NCBI GenBank assembly: GCA_947629455.1
Contig: CANRDT010000003.1
Location: 1-64,000 of the forward strand
DNA from: an uncultured Ruminococcus sp.
GTDB lineage: Bacteria; Bacillota; Clostridia; Oscillospirales; Ruminococcaceae
Direction of reading: 5' to 3'
Length of the DNA: 64,000 nt
Shown here piece by piece: positions 9,075-18,762 of the stretch. The position numbers were made by a program, and so were the translations under genes. Each line of letters opens with the position of its first letter. Positions within the stretch are counted from its first letter, which is position 1. The notes under the pieces were generated by a model. It did not search any database, was not told the origin of the DNA, and worked only from the letters and a program-made list of their open reading frames with translations.

Positions 9075-9982
9075 TGTCTGAGCCTCCTCATCATAAAGAA
9101 ACGGTATATCGCAAACAGCGCCGCCGCAGCCAGTGCAAAGTACAGATAAGCCCACCACAGCGGCTGCCCCATATACTCGCAGAACCAGTTTTCCACACCT
9201 GAAATTCTCTGCGAATTATCGGCAAAAAAGAACCTCGTATCAACAATGCCCTCTATATTCGTGCCGAATTCATAGCTTTCCGCAAACTGCATAAAGAAAA
9301 AGTAAATTATCATGGGAATGCCCATAGACGTGTACTTATTCATCGTGACTGCGGAAAGAGCAAGCGCAAACAAACCGTTCACCGAGGCGACAACGGCTGA
9401 TGTAATGATACGCGCCGCAATGATGAGCGGCTTGCTCGGCGTATCAAAATAATTATTGAAATAGTAATACTCATACCACTTTCCGCCGCGCTCGGCAAGA
9501 AGAGGATCGAGCGAGTTTTCGGGATCGGGGAAAATGCACATACAGATCGCCGCATATATCAGATAGCACAGCGTGATAAGCGCAAAAGCGACAGCTATCA
9601 CGCAGATAAATTTTGAGAGTATGTATTTTCTCCTGCCCGTCCGTTCAACGCAGTGCCGCCAGCAGTTTGAGTTATACTCGTCGCAGAATACCGGAACGCA
9701 GGGGAACGATACCAGAAAAGGCATAAAAACGCCGAGCCACATATTTGCGAACCCCTTGTCAAACATAAGTACATTACTGTATTGCAGATACTGTTCCCAG
9801 AGCGTTCTGTCAGTCTTTAATATAAACAGTGCGATCGGGTAATTTGGGGTATTTGTATTTATAATGACGCAGGGAGTTGAAAATATCAATATCATCAGCA
9901 GGACCGCCGAAAGCAGGAACGGCAGGCTGAACAGGCATTTTCTCAGATCTGAGCGTAATGTATTTATCATATCTGAAGTCAC
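9071..9982 (-). CDS. ABC-2-like integral membrane protein
   Basis: About 303 residues with roughly six membrane segments: one near residues 17-40, then several in the middle and at the C-terminus, ending in a basic MMRRLRQ tail. The layout (first helix, long outside loop, helix pairs) is that of ABC-2 permeases such as those of lantibiotic immunity systems, but the family is uncertain. The start is either GTG at 9982 or ATG at 9970. It begins 3 nt after the lipoprotein gene and overlaps the next membrane protein, so the three genes are translationally coupled. Confidence 0.75.
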   Translation of the reverse strand: MTSDMINTLRSDLRKCLFSLPFLLSAVLLMILIFSTPCVIINTNTPNYPIALFILKTDRTLWEQYLQYSNVLMFDKGFANMWLGVFMPFLVSFPCVPVFCDEYNSNCWRHCVERTGRRKYILSKFICVIAVAFALITLCYLIYAAICMCIFPDPENSLDPLLAERGGKWYEYYYFNNYFDTPSKPLIIAARIITSAVVASVNGLFALALSAVTMNKYTSMGIPMIIYFFFMQFAESYEFGTNIEGIVDTRFFFADNSQRISGVENWFCEYMGQPLWWAYLYFALAAAALFAIYRFFMMRRLRQ

Positions 9983-9985
9983 CGC

Positions 9986-11356
9986 TCAATATATCGACAG
10001 CTTGCCCGTGAGCGCGTCCACCAGATAGAGCGAGTTAGGTGTGTTAATAGTATCCACACTGGAATCCTGAACATCTGTAAAAGTTTTAGACTTTGTAAAT
10101 GCCCAGTATGGTCTTAGCTGAATATCGGCGGAGTTTAGCATATCAAGGTCGCCCCAGGAACGTTTATTATCCCCGACAGGGTCGGTGAAATGCGGACAAT
10201 CGAGCGCGACATAATAATATTCAAGCTCTGCGGTCTCAAAAGTATAAGTAGTTCCCCCTGCCATTTGCGACGAAATAACGTCAATTGCAGAAGAGAGGGT
10301 AAGCAGCTTTTCGCCGCTGTCAATGGGTTCATCGCCGTGATAGGGCGCAAGTCCTTTATAATATGCGCTCATACTTTCTTTTCCCTTAAAGGTAATATTT
10401 ATTTCCGAATCGTACAGATACGGATTTGAATTTTCAAGATACCCCCAGATCCATTCCAATAGTCTTGGATCAAACCCGGGCTGCTCAATAGGATAAGCCC
10501 GATGATCGTCAAAAAGATTTCCGTCCTTATCTACCCGCTGAAAATATAGGGAATAGCCGAAGTCATCGCCCAATTTTTTAACTCTGAAATCCGTAAGCCT
10601 GTAATCAAAGAGCTCTTTTTCAAGCGGTTTAAAATATGTATCGCAAAAATCCTGCGCGTATTCCGCCGCGTCTTTTACGCTCCACTCGCTGCCGTCCGAC
10701 ATTTTATATGTGCTGTCGTCAAGCTGGTCGCCAAGAAAAATTTTATATCGCTTTTCGGTCGGCAAATCTTCAATATAACGATAAGGATCATCTGCTTCAG
10801 TTGAAGAATAAAATGAATATCCCGTTTCATGGTATACGAGAGATTTTGATGAATCCATATCTTCGGGATAAAACAGTATACAATCAGTGGTATTAGTATA
10901 TGGCTGATCAGGGGATTCAATCAAATCCATTCCTTTTGTATAGTGTTCACAGCGCGGAGAATCGAGTGAAAAATCCGTATGGTAAAAATGATCTATAATA
11001 TCATCAAGCTGATCATAATTTTGATTGTACGGGTCAATTTTATATGTGGGCATCGTTTTGCCGCTGCCCACACGCACTGTACTGAATTTTACATTTGAAT
11101 CATTATTCTTCATAAGTTCGTCAGCGTCTTTTCTTATATCATCGAGAGACGCATATTCAAGTCCATTGTTTTCAGCCGATTCGTTGTTTTCAGCCGACTG
11201 TGAATCGCTGTTTGGAATTTCGGGCTGGGAGAAATTATCGAGAGTTTCTTTTTCCTCCTTGACCTCCTTCGGCGCCTCGGCGCAGGCGGAGAAGAGCAAT
11301 GCTGCCGTTACTACGGGTATCAGCTTACGTTTTGAGATTAATTTTGGTGCTTTCAT
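9986..11356 (-). CDS. Predicted surface lipoprotein of unknown function
   Basis: The 456-residue protein starts with a basic, hydrophobic leader and a lipobox (LLFSAC, Cys25), so it should be processed by signal peptidase II and held on the outer face of the membrane. A low-complexity Ser/Glu/Asn linker (about 30-65) precedes a long Tyr- and Asp-rich domain that I do not recognise. ATG at 11356 has GGAGGTAAC upstream. It leads an operon with two ABC-2-like membrane proteins and may be their substrate-facing partner; that role is inferred from position only. Confidence 0.85.
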   Translation of the reverse strand: MKAPKLISKRKLIPVVTAALLFSACAEAPKEVKEEKETLDNFSQPEIPNSDSQSAENNESAENNGLEYASLDDIRKDADELMKNNDSNVKFSTVRVGSGKTMPTYKIDPYNQNYDQLDDIIDHFYHTDFSLDSPRCEHYTKGMDLIESPDQPYTNTTDCILFYPEDMDSSKSLVYHETGYSFYSSTEADDPYRYIEDLPTEKRYKIFLGDQLDDSTYKMSDGSEWSVKDAAEYAQDFCDTYFKPLEKELFDYRLTDFRVKKLGDDFGYSLYFQRVDKDGNLFDDHRAYPIEQPGFDPRLLEWIWGYLENSNPYLYDSEINITFKGKESMSAYYKGLAPYHGDEPIDSGEKLLTLSSAIDVISSQMAGGTTYTFETAELEYYYVALDCPHFTDPVGDNKRSWGDLDMLNSADIQLRPYWAFTKSKTFTDVQDSSVDTINTPNSLYLVDALTGKLSIY

Positions 11357-11542
11357 TTTTGTTACCTCCTGAAATTTTAAAAAGTTGTTTAAAACTTATG
11401 ATTATTTCTCCCTTTGTTCACACACGGTCAACAAATATATCAGTTTAATTTTCTTTATAGTTATAGAATAACGCGTATTTGTAAAATAATAAATACATTT
11501 TTGTAAACTTTTTACCGTTTATATAATTACACGCAAAAGCAA

Positions 11543-11563
11543 ACCGACCGCATAACGGTCGGT
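11543..11563 (-). terminator. Hairpin downstream of the cysteine desulfurase-like gene
   Basis: ACCGACCG and CGGTCGGT form an 8-bp GC-rich stem with a CATAA loop. On the minus strand it is followed by TTTGCTTTTG, a reasonable intrinsic terminator for the gene ending at 11572. Confidence 0.7.
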
Positions 11564-11571
11564 CAAATGTT

Positions 11572-12711
11572 CTACGCTATGCTCTGCACAGCCGAGATAA
11601 GCGCGCTTACCTGCTGTCTGCTGTTAAAAGCCGACGGCGAAAACCTGACAACGCCCTGACCGAGCGTCCCGAGAGAATTGTGCATAAGCGCGGCGCACTG
11701 TAATCCTCCGCGCAGAGCAAAACCCATATCCGAAAGCTGCGCCGCGACCGATTCGGAATGTCTGTCCCCAAGATTGAACGCAACTATCGGAGCGTATTCT
11801 CCTCCGCCGCGATATATCCTGACGTCGCGCACGCCTTTTATTCCCTCCGTAAACTGACGGCAAAGCTGCTGTTCATGCGCCATAATGCGCTTTTGCGTCT
11901 TTTCGCGGACAAACCGCAGCCCCTCGCCCAGACCGATTATCCCGACGGTGTTTATAGTGCCGCTCTCCAGCTTTTCCGGCAGATAGGGCGTCTGTGCAAG
12001 CTGTGAGGAAGTCGCGCCCGTACCCCCTTCGATTATCGTTGACAACGCATACTCCCCGTCGGTAATGAGCAGTCCCGTTCCGGTAGGACCGTACAGCGAT
12101 TTGTGTCCCGATGTGCATATGAAATTAAAACCGTCTTTGAGCGTCACGTCCATTACTCCGGCAGCCTGTGCGCAGTCGCCGATAAAGCATATCCCACGTC
12201 TGCGGCACAGCGCGGCTAACTCTTTGTAGGGCAGTATTTTCCCCGTCACATTCGACGCGGCTGTAACGCATATGCACTTGGTGTCTGCTCTGATAAGCTG
12301 TTCAAAATTTTGGACAGTTTCTTCCGTGTCGTCGGTAACTTCCGCTATGGAGTATTCTATCCCCCTCCCGACCGAGAGAGCATATACCGGTCTTGATACG
12401 GCGTTGTGCTCGTGATCGGATATTATGATATGTCCGCCGTACTGCATAATTCCCTTTATCGCCATATTCAAAGCAAACGTGCAGTTGGGAGTGAATGCAA
12501 GGTTTTCTGTCTGTGCGCCGAACATTTTCGCGGCGCTTTCTCTTACTCTGTATATCTCGGCAGCCGCCTCCATGGAAAGTCTGTGACCGCTCCGCCCGGG
12601 ATTTCCGCCGTACCGCGTAACTGCGGTATTGACGGCTGCTGCCACCGAACGCGGTTTCGGAAAGCTTGTCGCCGAATTGTCAAAATTTATTATCTGCTGC
12701 AATCTCTTCAC
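11572..12711 (-). CDS. Cysteine desulfurase-like aminotransferase class V
   Basis: The 379-residue PLP enzyme belongs to the NifS/CsdA-like class V family. Visible marks are the N-terminal NFDNSATSFPKP, the PLP-contacting Asp in FIGDCAQAAG, the Schiff-base Lys in SGHKSLYGPTG and a C-terminal Cys (GGLQCAALMHN) placed like the catalytic persulfide Cys. It probably removes sulfur (or selenium) from cysteine. It follows the DUF3343 gene by 8 nt, a pairing common in clostridia and thought to deliver S or Se to a carrier. It is distinct from housekeeping IscS, and no iscU is nearby. Confidence 0.88.
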   Translation of the reverse strand: MKRLQQIINFDNSATSFPKPRSVAAAVNTAVTRYGGNPGRSGHRLSMEAAAEIYRVRESAAKMFGAQTENLAFTPNCTFALNMAIKGIMQYGGHIIISDHEHNAVSRPVYALSVGRGIEYSIAEVTDDTEETVQNFEQLIRADTKCICVTAASNVTGKILPYKELAALCRRRGICFIGDCAQAAGVMDVTLKDGFNFICTSGHKSLYGPTGTGLLITDGEYALSTIIEGGTGATSSQLAQTPYLPEKLESGTINTVGIIGLGEGLRFVREKTQKRIMAHEQQLCRQFTEGIKGVRDVRIYRGGGEYAPIVAFNLGDRHSESVAAQLSDMGFALRGGLQCAALMHNSLGTLGQGVVRFSPSAFNSRQQVSALISAVQSIA

Positions 12712-12719
12712 CGTCCTTT

Positions 12720-12935
12720 TTATATTACATATGCTTTTTTGTGCGGTATTTTATTTGCATCAAGTATCCCGAGAGCTTTGTCCGGCTCTCCCTTTACCCG
12801 GATAGAATATCCGCAGCCTGTGCCAATATTCCGGGGAGTTCTTTCTATTTCGCAGTACATTCCCATGCCGTTGAGCAGATTCTTTGCCTTCATAGCATAG
12901 GTGATCGAAGTCATGGCAATAAGTGTTTTTTCCAC
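12720..12935 (-). CDS. DUF3343 putative sulfur/selenium carrier-like protein
   Basis: A 71-residue protein beginning at GTG with AGGAGG seven bases upstream. Its length and pattern (SITYAMKAKNLL, IGTGCGYSIRV) fit the DUF3343 family, usually annotated as putative Se/S carrier-like and found next to cysteine desulfurase-like genes. The single conserved Cys in the TGCGYS motif could accept a persulfide. It is the first gene of a two-gene operon. Confidence 0.8.
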   Translation of the reverse strand: MEKTLIAMTSITYAMKAKNLLNGMGMYCEIERTPRNIGTGCGYSIRVKGEPDKALGILDANKIPHKKAYVI

Positions 12936-13122
12936 GGTTTATCCTCCTGGCGATCTGTTATGTCCTTTCGGACAGCGCGGGCGTAAATGCCCCGACACTA
13001 TAAAATATGCCCCTGTCGGGTATTGTGTTACATTGTCCGCGGTAGATGTAATAACGATCTTACGGAAATTATTCCTGCCGCGTTGGGGGATAAAACAAAA
13101 AAATTTCCGCATTTTGCGCCTA

Positions 13123-13151
13123 TTGACTTGTTTGTTTAATGGTGGTATAAT
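13123..13151 (+). promoter_or_regulatory. Promoter for the yfhO-nudix operon
   Basis: TTGACT (13123-13128), 17 bp, TATAAT (13146-13151). It lies about 70 bp before the YfhO-family start codon. The rest of the 286-nt gap back to the DUF3343 gene shows only small hairpins (for example CCGACA/TGTCGG near 13000). Confidence 0.8.
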
Positions 13152-13221
13152 AATTATGCGCCGTTTTGGCTATTAAGGCGCACAAAATCAGGTCTGCTAT
13201 TCTTGAACGGAGGAGCAAAAT

Positions 13222-15792
13222 ATGACTGCTGCTGTCGCACCCGTCGGACGACCTCTCCCGACGGTCAGAAAAAAACGCGAGAAATATCTTTTTGTCTTTC
13301 TGGTATCCTTTTTTGGAATGTTGGTGGCGTTTATACCGTCGCTTATAGATAACAAAGGCATTTTTCTGTATTACGGAGATTTCAATTCTCAGCAGATGAT
13401 GTTCTATCAGCACGCCAACGAGGCTGTCCGCAGCGGAAATACCGCCTGGGACTGGGGAACGGATCTTGGCTCTAACTTTGTGGGGTCATACTCATTTTAT
13501 CTGCTGGGAAGTCCTTTTTTCTGGCTCTCGACGCTCTTTCCCCTGAAAGCCGTGCCTTACCTTATCCCGTGGCTGCTCTGCCTTAAAACGGCGGTCGCCT
13601 CTACTCTGGCGTATGCCTATATCCGCAGATTCGTCCGCAGCCCCGACGCGGCGGCTATCGGCGGATTTCTCTACGGATTTTCGGGATTTCAGATATACAA
13701 CGTGTTCTTTAATCATTTCCACGACGCAACTGCGTTCTTTCCTCTGCTGCTGCTGGGATTTGAACTGCTTACGCAGGAAAAACGAAAAGGCGCGTTTGCA
13801 CTTTCCGTTGCCCTTTGCGCGTCGATAAGCTACTTTTTCTTTGTGTGCGAAGTGATTTTTCTGGTCATCTACTTCTTCGTGCGCCTTACCGACCGTTCCT
13901 TTAAAATGGATCTGAAAATGTTCGGTCTGCTTGCGCTCGAATCGGTGCTTGGCGTAATGCTGTCCTGCTGCATACTTCTTCCCGCTGTTATAGACGTTTT
14001 CACCAATCCACGTATCGACGGCAGACTTTACGGTCTGGATATGGTCATCTACAGCGAAAACGTGCGTATACCGAGAATAATCCAGTCGTTCTTTATGCTG
14101 CCGGATATGCCTGCGAGAGTCAATATCCTCAAATCGGACAAGGCAAGATGGGCGTCTATGGCAGGTTATCTTCCGCTATTTTCAATGTGCGGCGTTATCG
14201 CGTTTATGCGTACAAGGAAAAAGCACTGGGCGAGCCGTATAATTTGGATATGTATGCTTATGGCATTTGTGCCGATACTCAATTCCGCCTATGTCCTCTT
14301 TAACAGCAGCTACTACGCAAGGTGGTACTATATGCCGGTACTGATAATGTGCCTTATGACCTCCAAAGTTATCGGCGAACGGCGTGACGATCTGAAATCG
14401 GGATTTATTCCGGTAGCGGCAGTATGCGCAATATTTGTGGGTATCGGTCTGCTGCCAAAGCTTGAAAATGAAAAGATCGTTTACGGAAAAGTACCGCAGT
14501 ATCCCGAGCTTTACTACATTCAGGCGGTTGTCACGGCTATTATGGTGATAATGCTCTTCTTTGCAGTCTACAAGGGCGCAAAAAAGAAAAAGAACTGGTA
14601 TCGCCATATAACCTATATGACAGTAGTCGCCTGTATAATATGTATGACTTCGTCGGTAGTATACGGAGTTGCGCAGGGCAGCGATAACGCGGATTATATC
14701 GACAGAGCCATTTACGGCAGTAAAAATCTTGATATGGCAAAGCTTGACGCTCTCGATGAGGACTTTGCCGATTCGCAGAATAAATTCTACAGAATAGACA
14801 CCTCCGAGAACGTTGACAACTGGTGTATGTTCTGGGGACTTTCCTCGATGAGGACCTTTCACAGCGTTGTCCCGACTTCGATAATGGATTTCTACACCTC
14901 TATAGATCAGACAAGGGACGTTGCCTCCCGTATGGAAACAAAGCTTTATCCGCTGAGGGCAATGTTCTCGGTAAAATATTATTTTGACGAGTTGGATTAT
15001 AAAGTCCGTATCGGCAAAGAGGAAAACGAGCCGCCCGAGCAGATGCCCAATCTCGTAGGATTTACTTATGTGGATACGCAGAACGGCTTTAATATCTACA
15101 AGAACGAATACTTTATCCCAATGGGATTCGCATATGATAAATATGTGGACAGCAAAACTATCGAGGACGCAACGGAAGTCCGCAAGACTTCTATCCTTAC
15201 GGAGGCTCTTGTTCTCAATAAGAATCAAGTGGAAAAGTACTCGGATATAGTCACAAAATTTGACGAGGATACGGCGCCCCTCGATACGGACGAGTACAGA
15301 TCGGCGTGTCTTGAAAAGAAAGGTCAGTCCTGTTATTATTTCAAGGAAAGTACGAACGGCTTTGACGCGGCGATAGAGCTTGACAGTCCGCACCTGGTAT
15401 TTTTCAGTGTTCCCTATGAATCGGGCTGGACGGCGGAAGTAAACGGCGAACCTGCCGTGATCGAAAAAGTCAGCTACGGATTTATGGCGGTGAAATGCCC
15501 TGCCGGCGACAGCAGTATAACGTTCAGATATAAGACCGCAGGGCTTGCCGAGGGACAGATCATAAGCATAGTTGGAGCAGGCATACTGGCGATATACTTA
15601 GCCGCAGCATATGTCACAAAGAAAAAGCAGCAAAAAGCCGCAGATATGTCACAAATATCCGCAGATCAAAAGGACATTTCCGACGCGCAGGAACAGGTCG
15701 GCGATAACGAAACGGATAGTAACAGTAACAATAATGCGCCGCAGAGCGGTGAAATAAATGACTCAGGGAGTGAAGAAAATGCATCTCAATGA
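13222..15792 (+). CDS. YfhO-family multi-pass membrane protein
   Basis: The 856-residue protein has about a dozen membrane helices over residues 22-500, an outside domain (about 500-770), one more helix (about 773-795) and a Gln/Asn/Ser-rich tail. Early motifs YYGDFNSQQMMFY and TAWDWGTDLGSN are typical of the YfhO family. These are GT-C-fold proteins; in Firmicutes members glycosylate lipoteichoic acid or other envelope polymers. The same genome window carries an LTA synthase, which fits. A strong GGAGGAG site precedes the ATG, and the gene overlaps the Nudix gene by 14 nt. Confidence 0.9.
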   Translation: MTAAVAPVGRPLPTVRKKREKYLFVFLVSFFGMLVAFIPSLIDNKGIFLYYGDFNSQQMMFYQHANEAVRSGNTAWDWGTDLGSNFVGSYSFYLLGSPFFWLSTLFPLKAVPYLIPWLLCLKTAVASTLAYAYIRRFVRSPDAAAIGGFLYGFSGFQIYNVFFNHFHDATAFFPLLLLGFELLTQEKRKGAFALSVALCASISYFFFVCEVIFLVIYFFVRLTDRSFKMDLKMFGLLALESVLGVMLSCCILLPAVIDVFTNPRIDGRLYGLDMVIYSENVRIPRIIQSFFMLPDMPARVNILKSDKARWASMAGYLPLFSMCGVIAFMRTRKKHWASRIIWICMLMAFVPILNSAYVLFNSSYYARWYYMPVLIMCLMTSKVIGERRDDLKSGFIPVAAVCAIFVGIGLLPKLENEKIVYGKVPQYPELYYIQAVVTAIMVIMLFFAVYKGAKKKKNWYRHITYMTVVACIICMTSSVVYGVAQGSDNADYIDRAIYGSKNLDMAKLDALDEDFADSQNKFYRIDTSENVDNWCMFWGLSSMRTFHSVVPTSIMDFYTSIDQTRDVASRMETKLYPLRAMFSVKYYFDELDYKVRIGKEENEPPEQMPNLVGFTYVDTQNGFNIYKNEYFIPMGFAYDKYVDSKTIEDATEVRKTSILTEALVLNKNQVEKYSDIVTKFDEDTAPLDTDEYRSACLEKKGQSCYYFKESTNGFDAAIELDSPHLVFFSVPYESGWTAEVNGEPAVIEKVSYGFMAVKCPAGDSSITFRYKTAGLAEGQIISIVGAGILAIYLAAAYVTKKKQQKAADMSQISADQKDISDAQEQVGDNETDSNSNNNAPQSGEINDSGSEENASQ

Positions 15793-16339
15793 AAAAAGGC
15801 TATCGACAAAGGAGATATTTAACGGAAAAGTGGTAAAGCTGTCGGTGGACGAAGTGCGTCTTGAGGACGGAAGAAACGCCCTGCGCGAGGTCATCTCACA
15901 CCCGGGCGGAGTATGCGTCGTACCCTTAAACGACGACGGAGAAATATATATGGTAAGGCAGTTCCGCTATCCGTTCGGGAAAGTACTTATGGAGATACCG
16001 GCAGGAAAATTGGAGTACGGCGAAGATCACCGCGCCTGCGGCATACGGGAGTTAAAGGAGGAAACGGGCGCGGAGGCGGACAGTTTTGAATATCTCGGCT
16101 GCCTCTATCCTACCGTTGCATACGACACCGAAGTGATACATATGTATCTGGCGAGAGGACTTCATTTCGGCGACAGATTGCTTGACGAGGACGAGTTTCT
16201 CGATGTTGAAAAGATACCATTTGAGCAGGCGGTGGAAATGGTTATGCGCGGCGAGCTGCCGGATGCGAAAACTCAGCTTGCTATACTCAAAGCCAAGGCG
16301 CTTATCGACAAGGAAAAGGAAAATAAAAACAAAGGCTGA
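15779..16339 (+). CDS. Nudix hydrolase (ADP-ribose pyrophosphatase type)
   Basis: About 186 residues with a complete Nudix box, GKLEYGEDHRACGIRELKEETG, fitting Gx5Ex7REUxEExGU. The N-terminal strand pattern and the Glu-rich C-terminus place it with ADP-ribose/ADP-sugar pyrophosphatases (NudF/YqkG). I chose the ATG at 15779 rather than the track start because CAGGGAG lies eight to nine bases before it. Its last-gene position behind yfhO suggests translational coupling; a nucleotide-sugar housekeeping role is possible but unproven. Confidence 0.9.
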   Translation: MHLNEKRLSTKEIFNGKVVKLSVDEVRLEDGRNALREVISHPGGVCVVPLNDDGEIYMVRQFRYPFGKVLMEIPAGKLEYGEDHRACGIRELKEETGAEADSFEYLGCLYPTVAYDTEVIHMYLARGLHFGDRLLDEDEFLDVEKIPFEQAVEMVMRGELPDAKTQLAILKAKALIDKEKENKNKG

Positions 16340-16388
16340 CCCAAGCGGAAGTTTCGCACGGACAGCCGAAAATACGCTTATACAAACC

Positions 16389-16430
16389 GATCCCCAAAGC
16401 AAATTCCGTGGTAAATTTACTTCGGGGATC
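16389..16430. terminator. Long hairpin between convergent genes
   Basis: GATCCCC pairs with GGGGATC and the stem continues through an imperfect AAAGCAAATT/AAATTTACTT section, giving about 17 pairs around CCGTGG. It sits between the convergent Nudix and DUF2383-like genes and probably ends transcripts, though it lacks a long T run. Confidence 0.5.
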
Positions 16431-16439
16431 GCGCCGTTA

Positions 16440-16874
16440 TCAGAGAAATTCTTCAATATCCTTGACAAGCTTTTCTTCGGATTTTATCAGATCCTTTGTG
16501 ATGTTTGATACCTCCCTGTCCGCGTCGGAATACTGATTGAGGTACTTATTAAGCGACTTTATTCCCATATTGCACCCGTCTGTCAGCAGGCTTGCCACCG
16601 ATTGATCGGAGGAATCATACGCCAGCCTGACGTTGGTCTTCACCCATGACATTCCCTTTGCCATAGGGTGAGGCTCTTTTCCCGGGTCGCCGTACTTGTT
16701 GAGCAGTTCGTGCGTTCTGCTCCCCAGCCGCTGATGAGTTTCCTTACATTCTTTCATAACGTCCCTTAACCTGTTATCCTTTACGGAAGGCAGCATATCG
16801 TCAATGGAATCTATTCCCATTTTGATACCGGCATTACATTCCTTCAGCAGATTTTCAGTATCGCTCATAGACAT
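16440..16874 (-). CDS. Ferritin-like helical protein (DUF2383-like)
   Basis: About 144 residues, almost entirely helical, with paired repeats of the type LLKECNAGIKMGIDSIDDML and LLTDGCNMGIKSLNKYLN, suggesting a four-helix bundle. It resembles DUF2383/ferritin-like proteins found in clostridia, but I see no clear di-iron site. ATG at 16874 has AGGAG eight bases ahead; the GTG and ATG given by the track lie in or too close to that site. Function unknown. Confidence 0.75.
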   Translation of the reverse strand: MSMSDTENLLKECNAGIKMGIDSIDDMLPSVKDNRLRDVMKECKETHQRLGSRTHELLNKYGDPGKEPHPMAKGMSWVKTNVRLAYDSSDQSVASLLTDGCNMGIKSLNKYLNQYSDADREVSNITKDLIKSEEKLVKDIEEFL

Positions 16875-16973
16875 TTTCATCACTCCTGTTAGATTGGATA
16901 TATGTATTATTCTGCCCGTGAGCGGGGGTTATATTCATAAGGGAAACTCATAAATAATAAAGCTGCAAAAAAT

Positions 16974-17007
16974 AACAGCGGACGTCCCAAATAGAATGTC
17001 CGCTGTT
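16974..17007 (-). terminator. Intrinsic terminator of ilvE
   Basis: AACAGCGGAC and GTCCGCTGTT pair around a 14-nt loop. On the minus strand the hairpin is followed by ATTTTTT, just past the ilvE stop codon. Confidence 0.85.
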
Positions 17008-17025
17008 TTTGTCCGAAAAATTTTA

Positions 17026-18096
17026 TTACTTTACGGGAACTATCCAACCGAACTTGTCCTCGATAGTGCCCCACTGGATACCCGTCATAGTATCGTAAAG
17101 CATCTGCGAGATAGGTCCGATCTCGTTGTTGTTTATAGTCATTATCTTGTCGCCCCACTTGAGATGACCCACGGGCGAAATTACGGCGGCAGTACCCGTT
17201 CCGAACACCTCGTCAAGCTTGCCGTTGTCATAAGCCTCGGCGATCTCCTGAATGGTGATCCTGCGCTCCGTTACCTTATATCCCTTATCGCGGCAGACCT
17301 CGATCGCCGATTTTCTGGTGATACCCGGCAGAACCGAACCCGTCAGCTCGGGAGTGATGACCTCGCCGTCTATAACAAAGAATATGTTCATAGAACCAAC
17401 TTCTTCAACATATCTTCTTTCAACGCCGTCCAGCCAGAGCACCTGTTCGTAATCCTGCTGATGAGCCTCCTCCTGTCCGGCAAGGGAGATAGCATAGTTA
17501 GCGGCAGTCTTGGCAAATCCCGTACCGCCCCTTACCGCTCTGACATACTTGTTCTCGACATATATCTTGACGGGATTAAGACCGGTGGAATAATACGCTC
17601 CCGACGGTGAAAGAATGATAAGGAACAGATAGTGATCCGCAGGACGAACACCAACATAAGGATCGGTCGCGAAAATAAACGGTCTGATGTAAAGCGCTGC
17701 GCCCTCGGTATGCGGTACCCAATCTTTTTCAATATTGAGCAGAGCCATAAGACCGTCCATGCAGTCCTGCTCGTCAAGCTTGGGGATAACCATTCTTTCC
17801 GCAGATACGTTCATTCTCTTGAAGTTTTCATCAGGTCTGAAAAGCTGAACACTGCCGTCCTTGGTGCGGTAGGCTTTGAGTCCCTCAAATATTTCCTGAC
17901 CGTAGTGCAGGCACATTGCCGCAGGCGAAAGCGATATGTCGCCGAAAGGCACTATCCTTGCGTTATGCCAGCCCTCTCCCGTGTCATAGTTCATAACAAA
18001 CATATGATCCGTGAAAATGTGACCAAAGCCAAGCTTTGTTTCATCGGCAGGCTTTTCCTTTGGAGATGTGGTACGCTCGATTTTAATATCCAACAT
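17026..18096 (-). CDS. ilvE: Branched-chain amino acid aminotransferase
   Basis: About 356 residues, class IV PLP aminotransferase of the longer BCAT type. Markers are [13 protein letters not shown] near the N-terminus, the PLP Lys in the [12 protein letters not shown] region, [10 protein letters not shown] with the conserved Glu, and [12 protein letters not shown] plus [14 protein letters not shown] for phosphate binding. It catalyses the last step of Leu, Ile and Val synthesis, or the first of breakdown. ATG at 18096 follows GAAGGAT; the upstream ATG at 18114 has no such site. Its own promoter lies upstream, separate from the leu genes. Confidence 0.95.
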   Translation of the reverse strand: MLDIKIERTTSPKEKPADETKLGFGHIFTDHMFVMNYDTGEGWHNARIVPFGDISLSPAAMCLHYGQEIFEGLKAYRTKDGSVQLFRPDENFKRMNVSAERMVIPKLDEQDCMDGLMALLNIEKDWVPHTEGAALYIRPFIFATDPYVGVRPADHYLFLIILSPSGAYYSTGLNPVKIYVENKYVRAVRGGTGFAKTAANYAISLAGQEEAHQQDYEQVLWLDGVERRYVEEVGSMNIFFVIDGEVITPELTGSVLPGITRKSAIEVCRDKGYKVTERRITIQEIAEAYDNGKLDEVFGTGTAAVISPVGHLKWGDKIMTINNNEIGPISQMLYDTMTGIQWGTIEDKFGWIVPVK

Positions 18097-18131
18097 ACAA
18101 GATCCTTCTTTCATAAAATAATTCCACTACT

Positions 18132-18160
18132 ATTATAATACACCTTGATATATTTTTCAA
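18132..18160 (-). promoter_or_regulatory. Promoter of ilvE
   Basis: On the minus strand TTGAAA (18155-18160), 17 bp, TATAAT (18132-18137). It gives a short leader before the ilvE ATG at 18096. Confidence 0.75.
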
Positions 18161-18266
18161 GAGGTAAGCGGCATTTTTTCTTGAAAAAATGAATAATTTC
18201 GTTTCACTTCCTGCAAAATCGGCTTTTCTTATCCGTCCTTTCGGATATGCCGCACAGGATCGTCTG

Positions 18267-18746
18267 TCATTTCAGAGAATTGAGCAGACCGTTTGAATTG
18301 ATGATATTTATCAGAAATTCGGGGAAAGACTGACCCTGATAGCTTTCTCCCCTGGTAATATCGGTAATAACGCCGCTTTCAAAGTCGATCTCGACCTCGT
18401 CACCGTCCTCGATCTTTTCAGCCGCCTCGTCACATTCAATAATGGGCAGACCGATATTTATGGCGTTTCTGTAGAAGATTCTTGCAAACGATCTTGCAAT
18501 GACGCAGGATATTCCGCTTGCCTTTATCGACGCAGGAGCGTGTTCTCTCGACGAACCGCAGCCGAAATTTGACTTCGCCACCATAATATCGCCCTTATTG
18601 ACCTTTGACGCAAATTCAGCGTCTATATCCTCCATGCAGTGCTTTGCCAGCTCCTGCATATCGGCAGTATTGAGATACCTCGCCGGGATTATTACGTCGG
18701 TATCGACGTTATCCCCGTATTTATGCACTTTTCCGTGTGCTTTCAT
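18267..18746 (-). CDS. leuD: 3-isopropylmalate dehydratase small subunit
   Basis: The 159-residue swivelling domain of isopropylmalate isomerase has [13 protein letters not shown] near the N-terminus and the substrate-specificity loop [14 protein letters not shown]. It is the short LeuD type found in archaea and clostridia, working with the leuC product encoded upstream on the same strand. Two unrelated small genes lie between leuC and leuD, which is unusual. Confidence 0.95.
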   Translation of the reverse strand: MKAHGKVHKYGDNVDTDVIIPARYLNTADMQELAKHCMEDIDAEFASKVNKGDIMVAKSNFGCGSSREHAPASIKASGISCVIARSFARIFYRNAINIGLPIIECDEAAEKIEDGDEVEIDFESGVITDITRGESYQGQSFPEFLINIINSNGLLNSLK

Positions 18747-18762
18747 AAGTAAGACCTGCCTT

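Noticed and set aside
14182-15393. 403-codon minus-strand ORF opposite the YfhO gene
   Set aside because: Antisense shadow; the plus-strand protein has membrane helices, family motifs and an operon context.
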